The notes under the pieces are model-generated. The model saw only the letters and a program-made list of their open reading frames with translations, made no database searches and had not been told where the DNA came from. This document shows, one piece after another, positions 23,201-34,400 of a DNA stretch of 64,000 nucleotides. Origin of the DNA: Phallusia mammillata (lineage: Eukaryota > Chordata > Ascidiacea > Phlebobranchia > Ascidiidae). Where the stretch lies: contig QLIY01000476.1 of assembly GCA_003260075.1 (NCBI GenBank), forward strand, positions 1-64,000, given 5' to 3'. A program made the position numbers and the translations under genes. Position 1 is the stretch's first letter; each line of letters begins with the position of its first letter.

Positions 23201-26046
23201 CCACTGTCAGCTGCAAACAAAATTTGAAATTAAAATTGGGAAATATATCTCCCTTTACCTAGTGGTGGGACAATACCAGGTTTTGAAGCGAGTACCGATA
23301 CCGAGTACCACATGTATATACCTTCGAAACCGAGTACTTAAGTGTAGTATTGTAGTTGGTTGTATATCACTGGCTAATTTATCAGCCATGGTCGGGGTAC
23401 AGGCGTGCACACACACACATGCCGAAAAATGAAATCTCCACGTGATAGCGAAAAAGATATACATAACGTGGCGGAACTTTTTTCCAATTTTTTTTTTTCC
23501 AATAATTTTAAAAGTCTGAAGCAAATTTTGGCATAAAGTTGCCTGTATTCTTATGGTGTAAATCGGCCTTCATTACTCGCATCTTGATATCGAAAACTGA
23601 GACAAAATATTTCGATACCGAGTACGAGTGTATCAATACCACTCTAATCGTTTGATGCTGAGTACCCACCGAGTACCGGGTAGTCGTCCCATCACTACCT
23701 TTAACTAATACAGGTCTTTTTAGCAATGCTTAATTTTTGTATTTGGACGATGTTTATTTAAAAAATTGTTTATAAATGACATGCTTTAGTAAATGTATAT
23801 ATATGAGTAAACAATACAACCAGTAATTATTATTTTATAACAAGGAATTTCACTAAACCGACAGGCCAGCATCCTGTCTGTTTGCAGTCTGTCAGTTTAA
23901 TGTTTACAGGAAACATATGTGAATTCATCACTGAGTCGGCACCAATCTCTCAAAAATAATCTTGTAAAAAAGACCTTATTTATGTATGCTATACGGTTTT
24001 TTTTCCAAAATATTATCTGCTGCGTCTTATAATATTATTTCCTTTTTATGTACAAATTTTACCATTGGCCCCCCCCCCCTTGCAGCCGTTTCCCGATTCT
24101 GTGGCACTAGTGTAATGTTTCTGTACTTCTATATACCATTTTCAGTCTCAAAATTAATACAATACAAAAAAAATAAAAATACATATTATATATGTTAAGT
24201 GGATTGATTTAGGCAGTGTTTCATAGTGGAATGGAACGAAACCAAATAACGTTATTCGTTCTGTGCAAATTATTTATTTCGTTATTTCGTTCTGGACCGA
24301 TATTTTCATTTCGTTCCGGTCTGACCGAAATAAATTTATAACGGTATTTTTCGTTATTTCGGTCTTAACAAACGAACATTTCTTTTGTGGTCTTTGTAAT
24401 TATTAAGCCAAAAAGGATGAAAGTTGCAACACACAAGAATTAGTGTCGGTAGTTGTTACGTCACATAACATTTGTCAATGATGGTCAAACGGATGTAAAT
24501 TGTAGGAGCTTCAATTTTTATTATAGCCTAACAGCGCGAAATTTTCAGCAATTGTATCATGTCAAATGTCCAGAACGAAATACCGGAATAAAAAATAACG
24601 GTATTTTGAATATTTTTTATTTCGGTATTTCGTTCTGGTATTTGAGCCAAAAATTATTTATTTCGTTCCGGTATGAAACACTGGATTTAGGTCTAGTTGT
24701 TACCTTTGTTTTGGTTATCAGCTATGTCAATCCTTATCGTTCTTCGTTGAAATGTTTCCTCATTCATTTCCAAAGCTTTGATGAGGTTAGCTTTGTCAGC
24801 AAATTCAACATAACCAAAACCTTTAAACCTTCCATTCTCTTCAGGCAATCGGACATTCAAAATCTGCAAATACATACATATAACAGTTCCATAGAACCAT
24901 AAAAATCGACATTTAAATAGTGAGTATGAATACCTAAAAGTTAATTCAAGCATTGAGTGTCCCCTAACAATTATATTTGCAATTGTTTAAGGCACCAAGA
25001 CTTTTTCAGATTTAATAGAATGTTTATGTGAGTGGTGACACACATACAAAGCGTTACCAAAGGTTTAGTGACAACTCAATGAGTCATTTGAAGTGTTTAA
25101 CATGGTTTTGCTGTGTGGCTGCAAAACAATGGCATTGCTATTAACTATATATGCAACCTACATCCAGTCCTTTGAAAAATTCATGCAGCATGTCATCATT
25201 TGCCTCGTATGGCAAATTCCCAACAAAAGCTTTGTAGGGTCCATTCTCAGGAATTCTACTTGCATCAACTGACACAGATCTTGCAGCTCTTGGCGCAGTA
25301 GGCAAAGTTATTTGACGAGGGTTGGATGTGCTCTGATATGCCAAAGCTGAAACGCACCAATAATTTTTGGAAATAAATAGAGGGTAAATAATATTAATTT
25401 AAATTCTGATGCAATAATTGGCCAAAGGTGCAATTTTATTGTTTATTGTTTGCACATTATAAATAGTAAATACACATAAGTAATTACTTGATTGTAAGCC
25501 ACATTTAATTATAAGTCGCACTTGACTGAAAGCAACATGTTGAGATGTTAATGAAATAATGCAAACTGCCCTTGATTGTTATCACCATGTTATGATATTA
25601 AGAAATTAATGTAAAATATGTACACATGCAAACAAATTGAACTCAATTAGTGTGGAATTGCAGATTGGTGACAGTGTTAAAAATATTGGCACAGCAATAA
25701 GAACCTGCATAATTGGTAGGGTAAAATATTTGACAAGATGTGGCTTGCAATCAAACAATTATGGTAGGTAAAAATATATTACTACAAATTATTGGAACTT
25801 ACAGCTGTTTACTGATTGGCCTTCTTCTTCTGTTTCATCAGCCCAGTTTATCACGCCAGGGGATGAAATATCCCCCAAGAAGTCATTCAGTGATAAAGTT
25901 TTGGTATTTTTTGACTTCTTCTTTCCTTTCTTGCCTTCACAGAGAAAACAAGAACAACAACTGTTAAATCTTAAACAAGGCTTCAAAAAACATTTTTTAA
26001 AGGGAGTATGTCTAATACCTGTGGGTGGAGTACCAGTTGCTGCCAT
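15279..26046 (-). CDS. eif4b: eukaryotic translation initiation factor 4B
   Basis: Nineteen exons, all in phase: 26019-26046, 25803-25934, 25162-25346, 24704-24863, 23091-23210, 22397-22534, 22208-22269, 20908-21080, 20358-20444, 19996-20025, 19818-19919, 19425-19571, 18807-18922, 18225-18359, 17731-17839, 16780-16966, 15893-16053, 15679-15749 and 15279-15436. They give about 766 residues (human about 611). Order: Lys-rich start with LSLNDFLGD and NWADETEE; LPTAPRAARS; an RRM at about residues 80-165 (KAFVGNLPY, GFGYVEFAD); a DRYG-type Arg/Asp/Tyr/Gly region at about 168-332; three SIFGSAKPVDT-type segments at about 335-455; SPWGKKK and PPNAWKR blocks; acidic C-terminal end KFALLAVDDSDDD. eIF4B stimulates the eIF4A helicase and mRNA loading on the 40S subunit. 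Exon 10 is a 30-base microexon, and the intron after exon 12 starts with GC. The first exon encodes only nine residues. The gene is head to head with the RIM-like gene. Confidence 0.95.
16453..16595. repeat. three tandem units of about 48 bases in an eIF4B intron
   Basis: Units begin TTAAAACTACTTAGC at 16453, 16501 and 16550, each ending in CCAAACCTTAAAAAA. Spacing is 48-49 bases and the units differ by one G/A and by A-run length. This is a small minisatellite in the intron between exons 16 and 17. Confidence 0.85.
19586..19700. repeat. second copy of the dispersed repeat at 225-450
   Basis: The sequence from AATAAACCTTTGCTGTCGGG to TTTTCGATGTCCTGTACGAG matches the order of blocks at 225-340, with many substitutions. 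It lies in the intron between eIF4B exons 11 and 12. Confidence 0.5.
20171..20247. other. 77-base poly-C tract, probable gap filler
   Basis: An uninterrupted run of C followed by an A run, in the eIF4B intron between exons 9 and 10. Such lengths are implausible as a stable genomic homopolymer and match other C runs in this window that mark gaps. Confidence 0.6.
21416..21902. mobile_element. hAT-like non-autonomous element (MITE), 487 bp
   Basis: The ends are inverted repeats: CAGGGGTCCCCAAAC at the left, and CAGGGGTCACCAAAC when the right end is reverse-complemented. The element is flanked by a perfect 8-base target-site duplication GTCTACAC (21408-21415 and 21903-21910). Eight-base duplications and CAGGGGT-type ends are characteristic of hAT transposons. 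No transposase ORF is present. It sits in the eIF4B intron between exons 7 and 8. Confidence 0.85.
21911..22169. mobile_element. possible older hAT-like element abutting the first
   Basis: The left end CATGGATGCGCAACCT and the reverse complement of the right end, CAGGGGTGCACAATCT, are similar. The flanks GTCTACAC and ATGTAAAC agree at five of eight bases, as expected of a decayed target duplication. The younger 487-bp element would have inserted at its edge. The evidence is weaker than for its neighbour. Confidence 0.4.
23260..23697. mobile_element. MITE with 8-base duplication, 438 bp
   Basis: The terminal inverted repeats are TAGTGGTGGGAC at the left and TAGTGATGGGAC when the right end is reverse-complemented. 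The flanks CCTTTACC and CCTTTAAC match at seven of eight bases. The interior carries several copies of CGAGTACC-like units near both ends, forming subterminal repeats. It is hAT-like and non-autonomous, and it lies in the eIF4B intron between exons 4 and 5. Confidence 0.75.
24069..24079. other. C11 tract, possible gap filler
   Basis: Eleven C in an eIF4B intron, consistent with one native C plus a ten-C spacer. The flanks are not visibly duplicated here, so a native C run cannot be excluded. Confidence 0.35.
24214..24683. mobile_element. hAT-like MITE next to a splice donor, 470 bp
   Basis: The ends are CAGTGTTTCATA and TATGAAACACTG, a perfect 12-base inverted repeat. The flanks are a perfect 8-base duplication GATTTAGG (24206-24213 and 24684-24691). 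The interior is built of TTATTTCGTTC-like units in both orientations. The right duplication ends only 12 bases from the boundary of eIF4B exon 4 (24704-24863), within the start of the intron. No coding capacity. Confidence 0.88.
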
Positions 26047-27943
26047 TTTGGGGCTATTTGGTCTTTTATAATCTCATACAATAATCAGGTTGGTTAAGGA
26101 GCAACAATTTAGCTGTTTCCCTATTAACAATCATCTGTTGGATGATATACACTAGAAACAACAACAATTCAGATTAATAACACACAGGATAATTTGTCTG
26201 TGTGTATTAAATCCTGGGTTTGGGTTTTAATTTTCTAAAAGCAGACAGATAAAGGTGTCAAACATACACCAAAAGTTCTGCACCAATTTACCGCAAGTAT
26301 TGTGTAACAATAGGCCAATTCACACGTTTTTAGTAAGAAGCTCGTTTTTTGGACAATAAGAAGGAAGAAACACTCAACACACAATACTAGAGGCTTAAAA
26401 AGTAAGGTTGATTTATTGAAAAGAAATACAATTAACAGTAGCTACGATTATTTATAATTGCTTCGAAATTAAAAATAGAATCATTCTTTACACACATATA
26501 ATTGAAATTGAATCATAACAGTTAACGTTGAGTAACGGATCACAAATGAAACTGCATCATAACCATCATTATTAAAATAGAATTAAACTTGCTAATTGCA
26601 AACCAAACAAATTTACAGAACAACGTGTGATAATCTCCTCCCGCTCGCGACATCCAGCGCATGCAACATTTTACTTACTTCACATGAGCGAGCGTGCAGT
26701 CGTACGTCTCAATCAAACATTATTTTGTAAGTGCGAAACATACTTCTTGCTTGAATTTAATCACAATTTGTTGACTGTTTATCACAAAATAAATATAAAT
26801 ATGATTTCTTTTCAATAAGTGTCAATCAGAAAAACTTGGACAGAAAACAAGCTCGGTTAAGCCGCGGGACATTTGTTTTATGCTAACCGCTTGCAAAGGT
26901 TATTTTGTTATTTAATGTGTAGGCTGCATCACCAAAATAAATCCGCTTTTTAGGTCAAGTAAGCGTAGGCAATAAACAAATCGGGCATGTTTATAAACAC
27001 TAATTGACAACCGATGTTTTAAACCGACTAGTGGGCAAAATTCTGACAAACATGTGGCTATGCAGGTGCACAACAAAAACAGTCAAAATTCAGGTCAACA
27101 GCGCATCGACGGTTATGTCACAGCGCAAAAAACGACCCAGGGGATTGGTTTCCAAATTCAAATGAAAATTTAATGCATGTCATGTTTTTGCCTTATGTGT
27201 TGTAGGATTTACAGCACATGTTGACACAGAAACCTGACAGTTTCATTATCGACTTAAATGCAGTTTTTTATAGTATCCAAATAGAAAACTTAGTTTGGCA
27301 TTGGAGGAAACTTTGTTTATGGTAAATCTTTAGAGGAAAGGTTAACAAACAGAAATGTCTTACAAAAAAGATGTAAAAATGACAAGCGCCAAGATATATC
27401 ATGAAAGGCAACGAGTCAAAGGAATCGTGGCAATGGTAGCCAACCCGACATACAGTAAAACATTTGTTTCTGTGTCATCTTATGGTCCAATAAAGCAATC
27501 AATGAAACATGACATCGGAAATGAAACTAAAGGCAATCCGACTTGTTTTGCCCGTCGGAATTCTCAAGAGGAGGTCAACAATTTCCAATGCTTGGAAGCA
27601 AGGCTACTGCAGCAGGTATTACCGATATTGATTTGTGCAGCAAGCGCGTTCTCTTTCGTACGACAGCGGGGCTTTTGCATTATTTATCCGCCAGCAGTAC
27701 TAGTACCGCACGCAGAAGCTTCAGTTAATATACCTCTTTTCCTGCTATTGTGTACTGGTTGGTTGCGAGGAGGGACAAGGATACTAATGCAATAAAGAAG
27801 CTTTTCATTTATAGCAGAGAAAAGGATTTGAAATCGAAAGTTTCTACAACGTTGTGTAGAATGCAAAGGCATTGCTAATTTATTAAAAAGCAGGCGTTCT
27901 CTGTTCCTGCAAATTAAAGAATTGCGGTTTACAGGGGAGAAAT
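26047..27943. promoter_or_regulatory. shared upstream region of eIF4B and the RIM-like gene
   Basis: The two genes start divergently from this 1.9-kb interval, so it must hold the promoter of each, unless 5' ends are trans-spliced as is common in ascidians. No clear TATA box or paired motif could be assigned. A 146-codon ORF at 27355-27795 is unsupported. Confidence 0.4.
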
Positions 27944-28415
27944 ATGCCACATAACAGGCAGGAGAAATTTCCGGCACCACCAGCGTTCGAGGAACTATCG
28001 GGTTTGGATTTAAGTCACCTGAGCTCGGAAGAAAGGGCGGCGATTCTGGAAGTGGCGGCACGAGCAAAGCAGATAGAGCAAGTGGAAACACGCCGTGTAA
28101 AGTAAGTGATCTGAATTATTTGTTTTTTCTTTGAGACTATGAAAAGGCAGTGGTTCGAATTTTTTCAACTTTTTTTATGTATGTATTATAAGTTGCTGCT
28201 TGTACACGCTTTATTGTTAGTAAAAGGTGCTAAAAAGAGGTAAGTAATCATGCGGCATTTTCAGCTTTAAGTATAGTATCGTTGGCTGGTTTTGGTTTGT
28301 TCTATGCTCAATAACGTTAGTTCCCCAATACATTAAAAAATGCTCTTAGCAAGCGGTTATCATGATGGTATGTGTTTTTCGTGAATCGTGTTAGGTGTGA
28401 CTAATTAAACCTACT

Positions 28416-28479
<64 letters not shown>

Positions 28480-31400
28480 TTAAAATTTAATCATTTTCCG
28501 TAGGTTTAACATTCCTAATCTTTTATAGGACAATAGAAAAACAGGTTGAAGATTTTTCCCGTTCCAAGCAACCAGCGTCACCACAACGTACGGCATCTGG
28601 TAGTGTCACTAGCAAAACGCAGCAAATTGGCCAAACACAACACCACCGTGGTAAAGCAGACTTCTCACAAACAAAACCTCTTCAAAACAAACATCAAACG
28701 CAATTTGGTAAGCAGCAGTTCCGTAAAAATGTGCTTATTTCTTGATTTTCGAAAAGTGAAGCATTACATTTTTTGGCAGCCACATCTGCATTCAAAGATG
28801 CATCAAGTAAAGCTATTCCGCTCAGCGCCAAACAGCAAGTCGGAAATGTCAAAATCAAACAAACCACCGATGTGGAGCATAAATGTTCGTTTTGCAACGT
28901 CCCGTTGACAAGCAACTTGAATTCTAAAGGACAAACGTTCTCAAATGCGAGCTTACAAGAACTGAAAAAATGTACATCTTGTGGACGTCATGTATGCAAA
29001 TCGTGCATCGTCCTATCGAAGGTTTTGGCAAAGGTAAAAGACAAGAAATAGTCCTTTATTTTTTTACAAGTAACAAAAATAAGGCAGTTGGTTGTGCAAT
29101 ATTTTGTTTTTAACTTGTTTGTGACGAAATAAACGACCCTAGGGCCGTTCAAGCTTTAACCATTACTACGCCGGGTGATTATCCAAAACTAGATAAAATT
29201 TATCCTACATGCCGTTATGGAAATACTTTCGCAACGAGTAAACTAACTTTTTGTTGTTAACTAAAGCTTTTGTTACGCTGGAGATGATATTTAACATATT
29301 CATGGGCTTAGACCGGTAGCATTTAAAAAAATTGCAAGGGGAGCGTTACGACAAAAATAAAAACTTTATGAACCGCTGTCCTATACGCTAACAAATAATT
29401 GCATTGTTCCAGAAAGGTGAAGTCTTATGCAAGCTGTGTAACAAGCAGCGTGAGCTTGCAGCGAAAAGCAACGTTTGGTTGCAAAAACGGCCTGCATCTC
29501 AACTACTTAGAAGTGCAAGTGTCGATACATCTAAGGTAAGCAGTTTTATAAAGTGGTACATTGGCAATTCTCACAATAAGATCTGATGTTAGCTAACACA
29601 ACAATCTTGCACAGAATGAAGGTACAGAGAAGAGTGCCAAGTTTTCCGAACAGGCATTAAGAAGAAGATCTTATTCTGCAGATAATTCGCATGCAGTGAA
29701 AGATTGCCGGAAAAGTAGGCTAGATCGATTTAAAGTATACAAGTAAACAATATTTGTTCAAAAACTTATTTTTGTAGGAACTCCGATGAGTCTTCCTGAA
29801 GCATTGATGCGGCAATTGTCAGAAGATAAAGAGATTTCGAAGTCTAAGCATCACAAACAAAAACAAAAAGCAGATCCGCAATCAAAAAAGTCGATGAAGA
29901 CCGAAAGTGGAAGTGCAAAAAATACGATAATTGAACACCGTCCTCCAAATGGACTTCCCTCAGCTGGCCAAGACCCGTTGTCCAAAAGCAACACAACCAA
30001 AATATCGCCGAATGCTAATATATCGCGGATGCCGAAACACAAAGCACCGACTGAACACACTGTGTTCAAATCAACAATTAAGGAACCTGTACAAGACGTA
30101 GAAAACCCCACATTATCATCCACCGCTGTGGCGGAGATTAGGAAACCGAACGTAAATATAACACAAAGTCATCGGTCCACACCTAATTCATCACCATTAT
30201 CGTTCACCAAAGATCATCAATCTGCGCTGCCCAATTCAGTACAAAAGCCTAAAGATGAAGCAAGCAGTGTGCTGGAAAAGTTAAAGAGGCAATTTCCTTT
30301 GCAAGCAACAAAACCTGATACTGTAAGAAAGGAAGATCAACCTTCTGGTATTGTGACTACGGTACAAGAGAAGTCACAATTAAATAATACCGGCATCAAC
30401 CCAGTTAAGGAGGAAATACAAGTTGACCAAAAGTCGACGAAACATTCGGCGGCACCAAATTCATCCAAACCAATTGTTAAACCATCGGAGTCCATCACAA
30501 AGCCATTAGAGTCCACAAATAAGCCAATGGCGTCTGTAAATCAACCATTGGAGTCAGCACATGGACAATTAAGCCATGTCACTAAATCTCTTAGATCATC
30601 AGAACCAGTAACAACCATTTCTAACGAAGTTTCACAAACCCCACTAAATAAAGGAAGAAAAAGCTCGCTGGATAAACAAGCTATCGATGATACTCGATTA
30701 GCAAAGTCAAACGAGCAAGCAAGGGAAAATAAAAAGACCGGGAATTCCCAACAGATTTCGGAAACTACACACACGGATATGGAATCAAATAAGGAAAGAA
30801 AGGACGGCGTTAATAGACATGGCAGTTATGTCGCTAAATTCTATGAACGAGGCCCATCAAAAGAGGAAGTCCATGATTTTACTGACAAGTTTAAAACCAA
30901 TGTGGAGGTATTTGATAAAAATATATTATCAACAGCAAACTATTCAAGTGATTACAAACTAGGAATCACTTGAATACTGCATTTAAGGTTATGGTCTGTC
31001 TACTCTAAAATAACACTCCTGCAGGGAATAGTTTTTATGACTACACAGCAAAAATATTTTCAGAAAGAGAAATAAGTTATCAATTCTAAAATAACATGTT
31101 GTTTTCAGGGACGCGCCGATGCCCACGAGAGCTTTGAACCTTTACCTGATTACCCCACCGGCAGTGAACATCCATTAGCAAAACAAAACGGTAGGTGCCT
31201 CAATTCGATAATGAATCACTGTCGCGTGGTTTTCTAGTGTGACGGAACATCTGTGTTGAGACCTTACTTGTTTATGGGCCATTAGACCGAAGACAATCAC
31301 TGACAGAACGGTGAAGGGGACTCCGATAGTCTTGAGCGAGATCGATAAACCTTAAAGGCCCTATTGATCTAATGCATTTTTGTTCGCGCAGTGCCGTCAG

Positions 31401-34400
31401 CTTACGTGGCCAGACGGTCATCGATCGAAGAGGCGGGGCGTTCAATGCCCAACGCAACGTCTATATGCAGCAGTCTGGCCGAGAGTGAGGGACCGGCTGA
31501 ATGGAGTGTGGACGAGCTAGACGACAACGACACTTTCTTCCTGGTTACGTCATCCGGCAGCGATAAGACCAACCTTCCTTCGGGTTAAGAGTTTTTTTTA
31601 TTGATTTTTGTACTGGTTTAGTACTGGTATGTTGATACTGGGACGGAACGATTTACCAACATTTTTCCACAAAGAATATAATAACCAACCTGGCCTCTTT
31701 GAAAAAATATTATTGTTGTTTGATTAATTTTTCCTTAAAAGTAACTTGTGGTAAACAAAGCTACCAAGAAACTTTACTAAAATGTCCAATGAAATTAACC
31801 ACACTTTTGTGTAAGTGTATGTCAATCTAAATAGAGGAAAAACGGGACATAAAAAAGTGTAATAATCTTTTAAAGTTGCAGAAAATCAAATGGTGAAAGA
31901 TCTATTTGTTTACTTTTTATTCCATTTTTAACCGTAAAAAACAAGCGCCTATTTAAGACTTTTTTTACTTTTTTTACGTTACATACACAGCAGTTGAAGG
32001 TTTTATTTTGCAACAACTAAAGAAGGGAAATGCTAAGTAGAGTCTCTTTTTAAATGTTGCCTCGTCAATCCTATTAGGCAACGATTTTTTCCCAACCGCC
32101 GTTTCAACTGTTAAATAATGCAAAGCTGCTAGAACTCCGATTGCCAGCTTCCAGTAATAATACATGAGACAAGGAACTTAGGAACGCTATCGGGACCCCT
32201 AGATACCTGTACTTGGTGTTACATTATGCAAACTATAAGCCCGTGCTTGAGTGTCAATTAACCAATGCAGGTATCACAAAACCCAGTGACCTTCGTTCGG
32301 CCGTGGAGGAAAACGATCAAAGACTGAAGGAGGCTGAAGTTGAAGGTCTCTGTGATGAACGTAATTACGATTACATCGGCTATGAAGACGACACGGAAGG
32401 AGATTTTGATCAGTTCTTGCAGGATGAGCAAGACGCTCTGATGGAATACACAGGAAGTATGTGAATCTTTTGCTAATGCATGCACCGGACAACCCACCCC
32501 TTTTATATGTACTCACTCATTCTGAATATGCGTCAGTTAATAAAACAAAAAAACATTGACAATGCGGTGCACACATCGGTTTTATGATTGCGTTTTAATT
32601 CGTTTTTGGTTGTTTCATGTGGTACTTTGTTTGATGATTGGCAGTGATAAAATTAACTTGAACTAAGCTGAAAAGTTGTCACAATTCTTACAGGCCTGAA
32701 AAGGGTTTCACTTTTTCACGATCTCTCGTCTATGGCTTCAAACAATGTGGATAAGCAACCTGAAAATGTAAGCCAGTCTGATTTCGACAGCACCAACGAA
32801 AAACCACCAGCACATCCAAAACCACCAAGCAAAGTTCAACCAAGTAAAATCGGTACTTACCATATTCCACGTTATTTGCGTTGATTTATTCAGTAGTTAT
32901 GAAACACTTTTGCTTCAGATTTAGCTGAGGAGAAGCCTAAGACCAGTGAGAACCACAAAAAGCTGAAGCGCACCGATTCGATCACAAATCAAGTTAAAAG
33001 TACAATATCTAGGTTTGAAAATCAGGCTGCTCCAGCCCAACCAACCGAACGAACCAAACCTTCTAAATTTCTACCCGAACAATCCGCTGTTAGTGTCCAG
33101 CAACAAGTCACCGCGGAAGATAGATTCGCTATGACAACTCCCATAGAAAAGCCTGCAGTGTTTTCTATGGTTAAGAGTCGGGCGGTTTCGAACTTTTACC
33201 CCAACGATAGCACACAAACGCAAAACAAACTCAAGGACGAAATTACTGTCTTGAAAAATACTCCAACTCATCAATACAAAAACCATACCAGCAACACTAC
33301 TGCGGAAATTGACACCAGCACAGCAAAACGTACAGAAGAACTGCAGAAAAATACTAGGAATAATACCGAAACAACTGTTACTAAACCTATTCCAGCGAAA
33401 CGAAAAACCAGCACCGTTCCAGCAATTACAATTACGAACGAAGCGGACACGAAAAGCACAGGGAAGGTTCCAGCCAATCAAAAAGAAACCAAACAAGGTA
33501 AAACATCGGAAATACCCGTTTCTAAACAAAGCGAATTCGAGCCAGTTTCCGGCGACAAGAAAACATCAACTTCGGTGGATTCTACTCGCAACCGTCTTAA
33601 TCGATCCCCTTTGCCTGCATCATCTTCAGTGTATGTAAACAAGTTTGGTTCGAAGGTGCTGCAGCCAGCAAACACGTCCAAGCTACCAATATCACCACTA
33701 GTCACGTCAAGCAACTCGATAAACGAGTTGCCGTCTCAGGAAGGCAAAACTCAGCAGCAACAGCAACCTTCCTCAAAGAAAGTGTGGGCTGTGCACAAAG
33801 CTGGGTACTTTGACAGCGACAGTGAAAGTGGAGGAGATGATGATGATGAGGACGAGAAAGAGTTGTTGAAGTTTACAAGCTCTGTTCCCATCCATCCTGA
33901 GGAAATGGAAGAGTACGATTCAGCCAAAACTGTTCCCAGCGCCTCTCCTTCTTCTAAAATGTTTTTTCGACGAACCACGTCCACCGACAACTTCGAAGAC
34001 TTGCTGAAACGCGCCACTGACACACCACGCCCGCGGAAGTCTGGCGCCACCGCGCGGATAGATAAAATAGCCTCGCGCTTTGCAAAGAAGTCGGACGAAG
34101 ACAATTCGTCCATGGCACGCTCAGTGTCTCTGTCGCCACCAAACGGCGGAAGCAATAAAACAGAAACCAGCGATGATTTATCCCACCACGGTCGGCGTAT
34201 GTCAGAACCCCTGATCTGTCAAACAGATAATGTTTTGAAACCGGAACCATCAAACATGTCTCTGTCCCCAAGCCGCGGTTCCTTTTCCTCTTTGCCATCA
34301 CCTAACTCTTTAGCGTCCAGTAGTGGAAAGAAGGATTTGGTTGTTAACTTGAACTCAGCAAAAGAATTCGGAGTGAGCACGCATACACAAAGTAACATTT

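Noticed and set aside
27355..27795. 146-codon plus-strand ORF between eIF4B and the RIM-like gene
   Set aside because: No family resemblance, mixed codon texture, and no supporting splice or promoter signals; probably chance.
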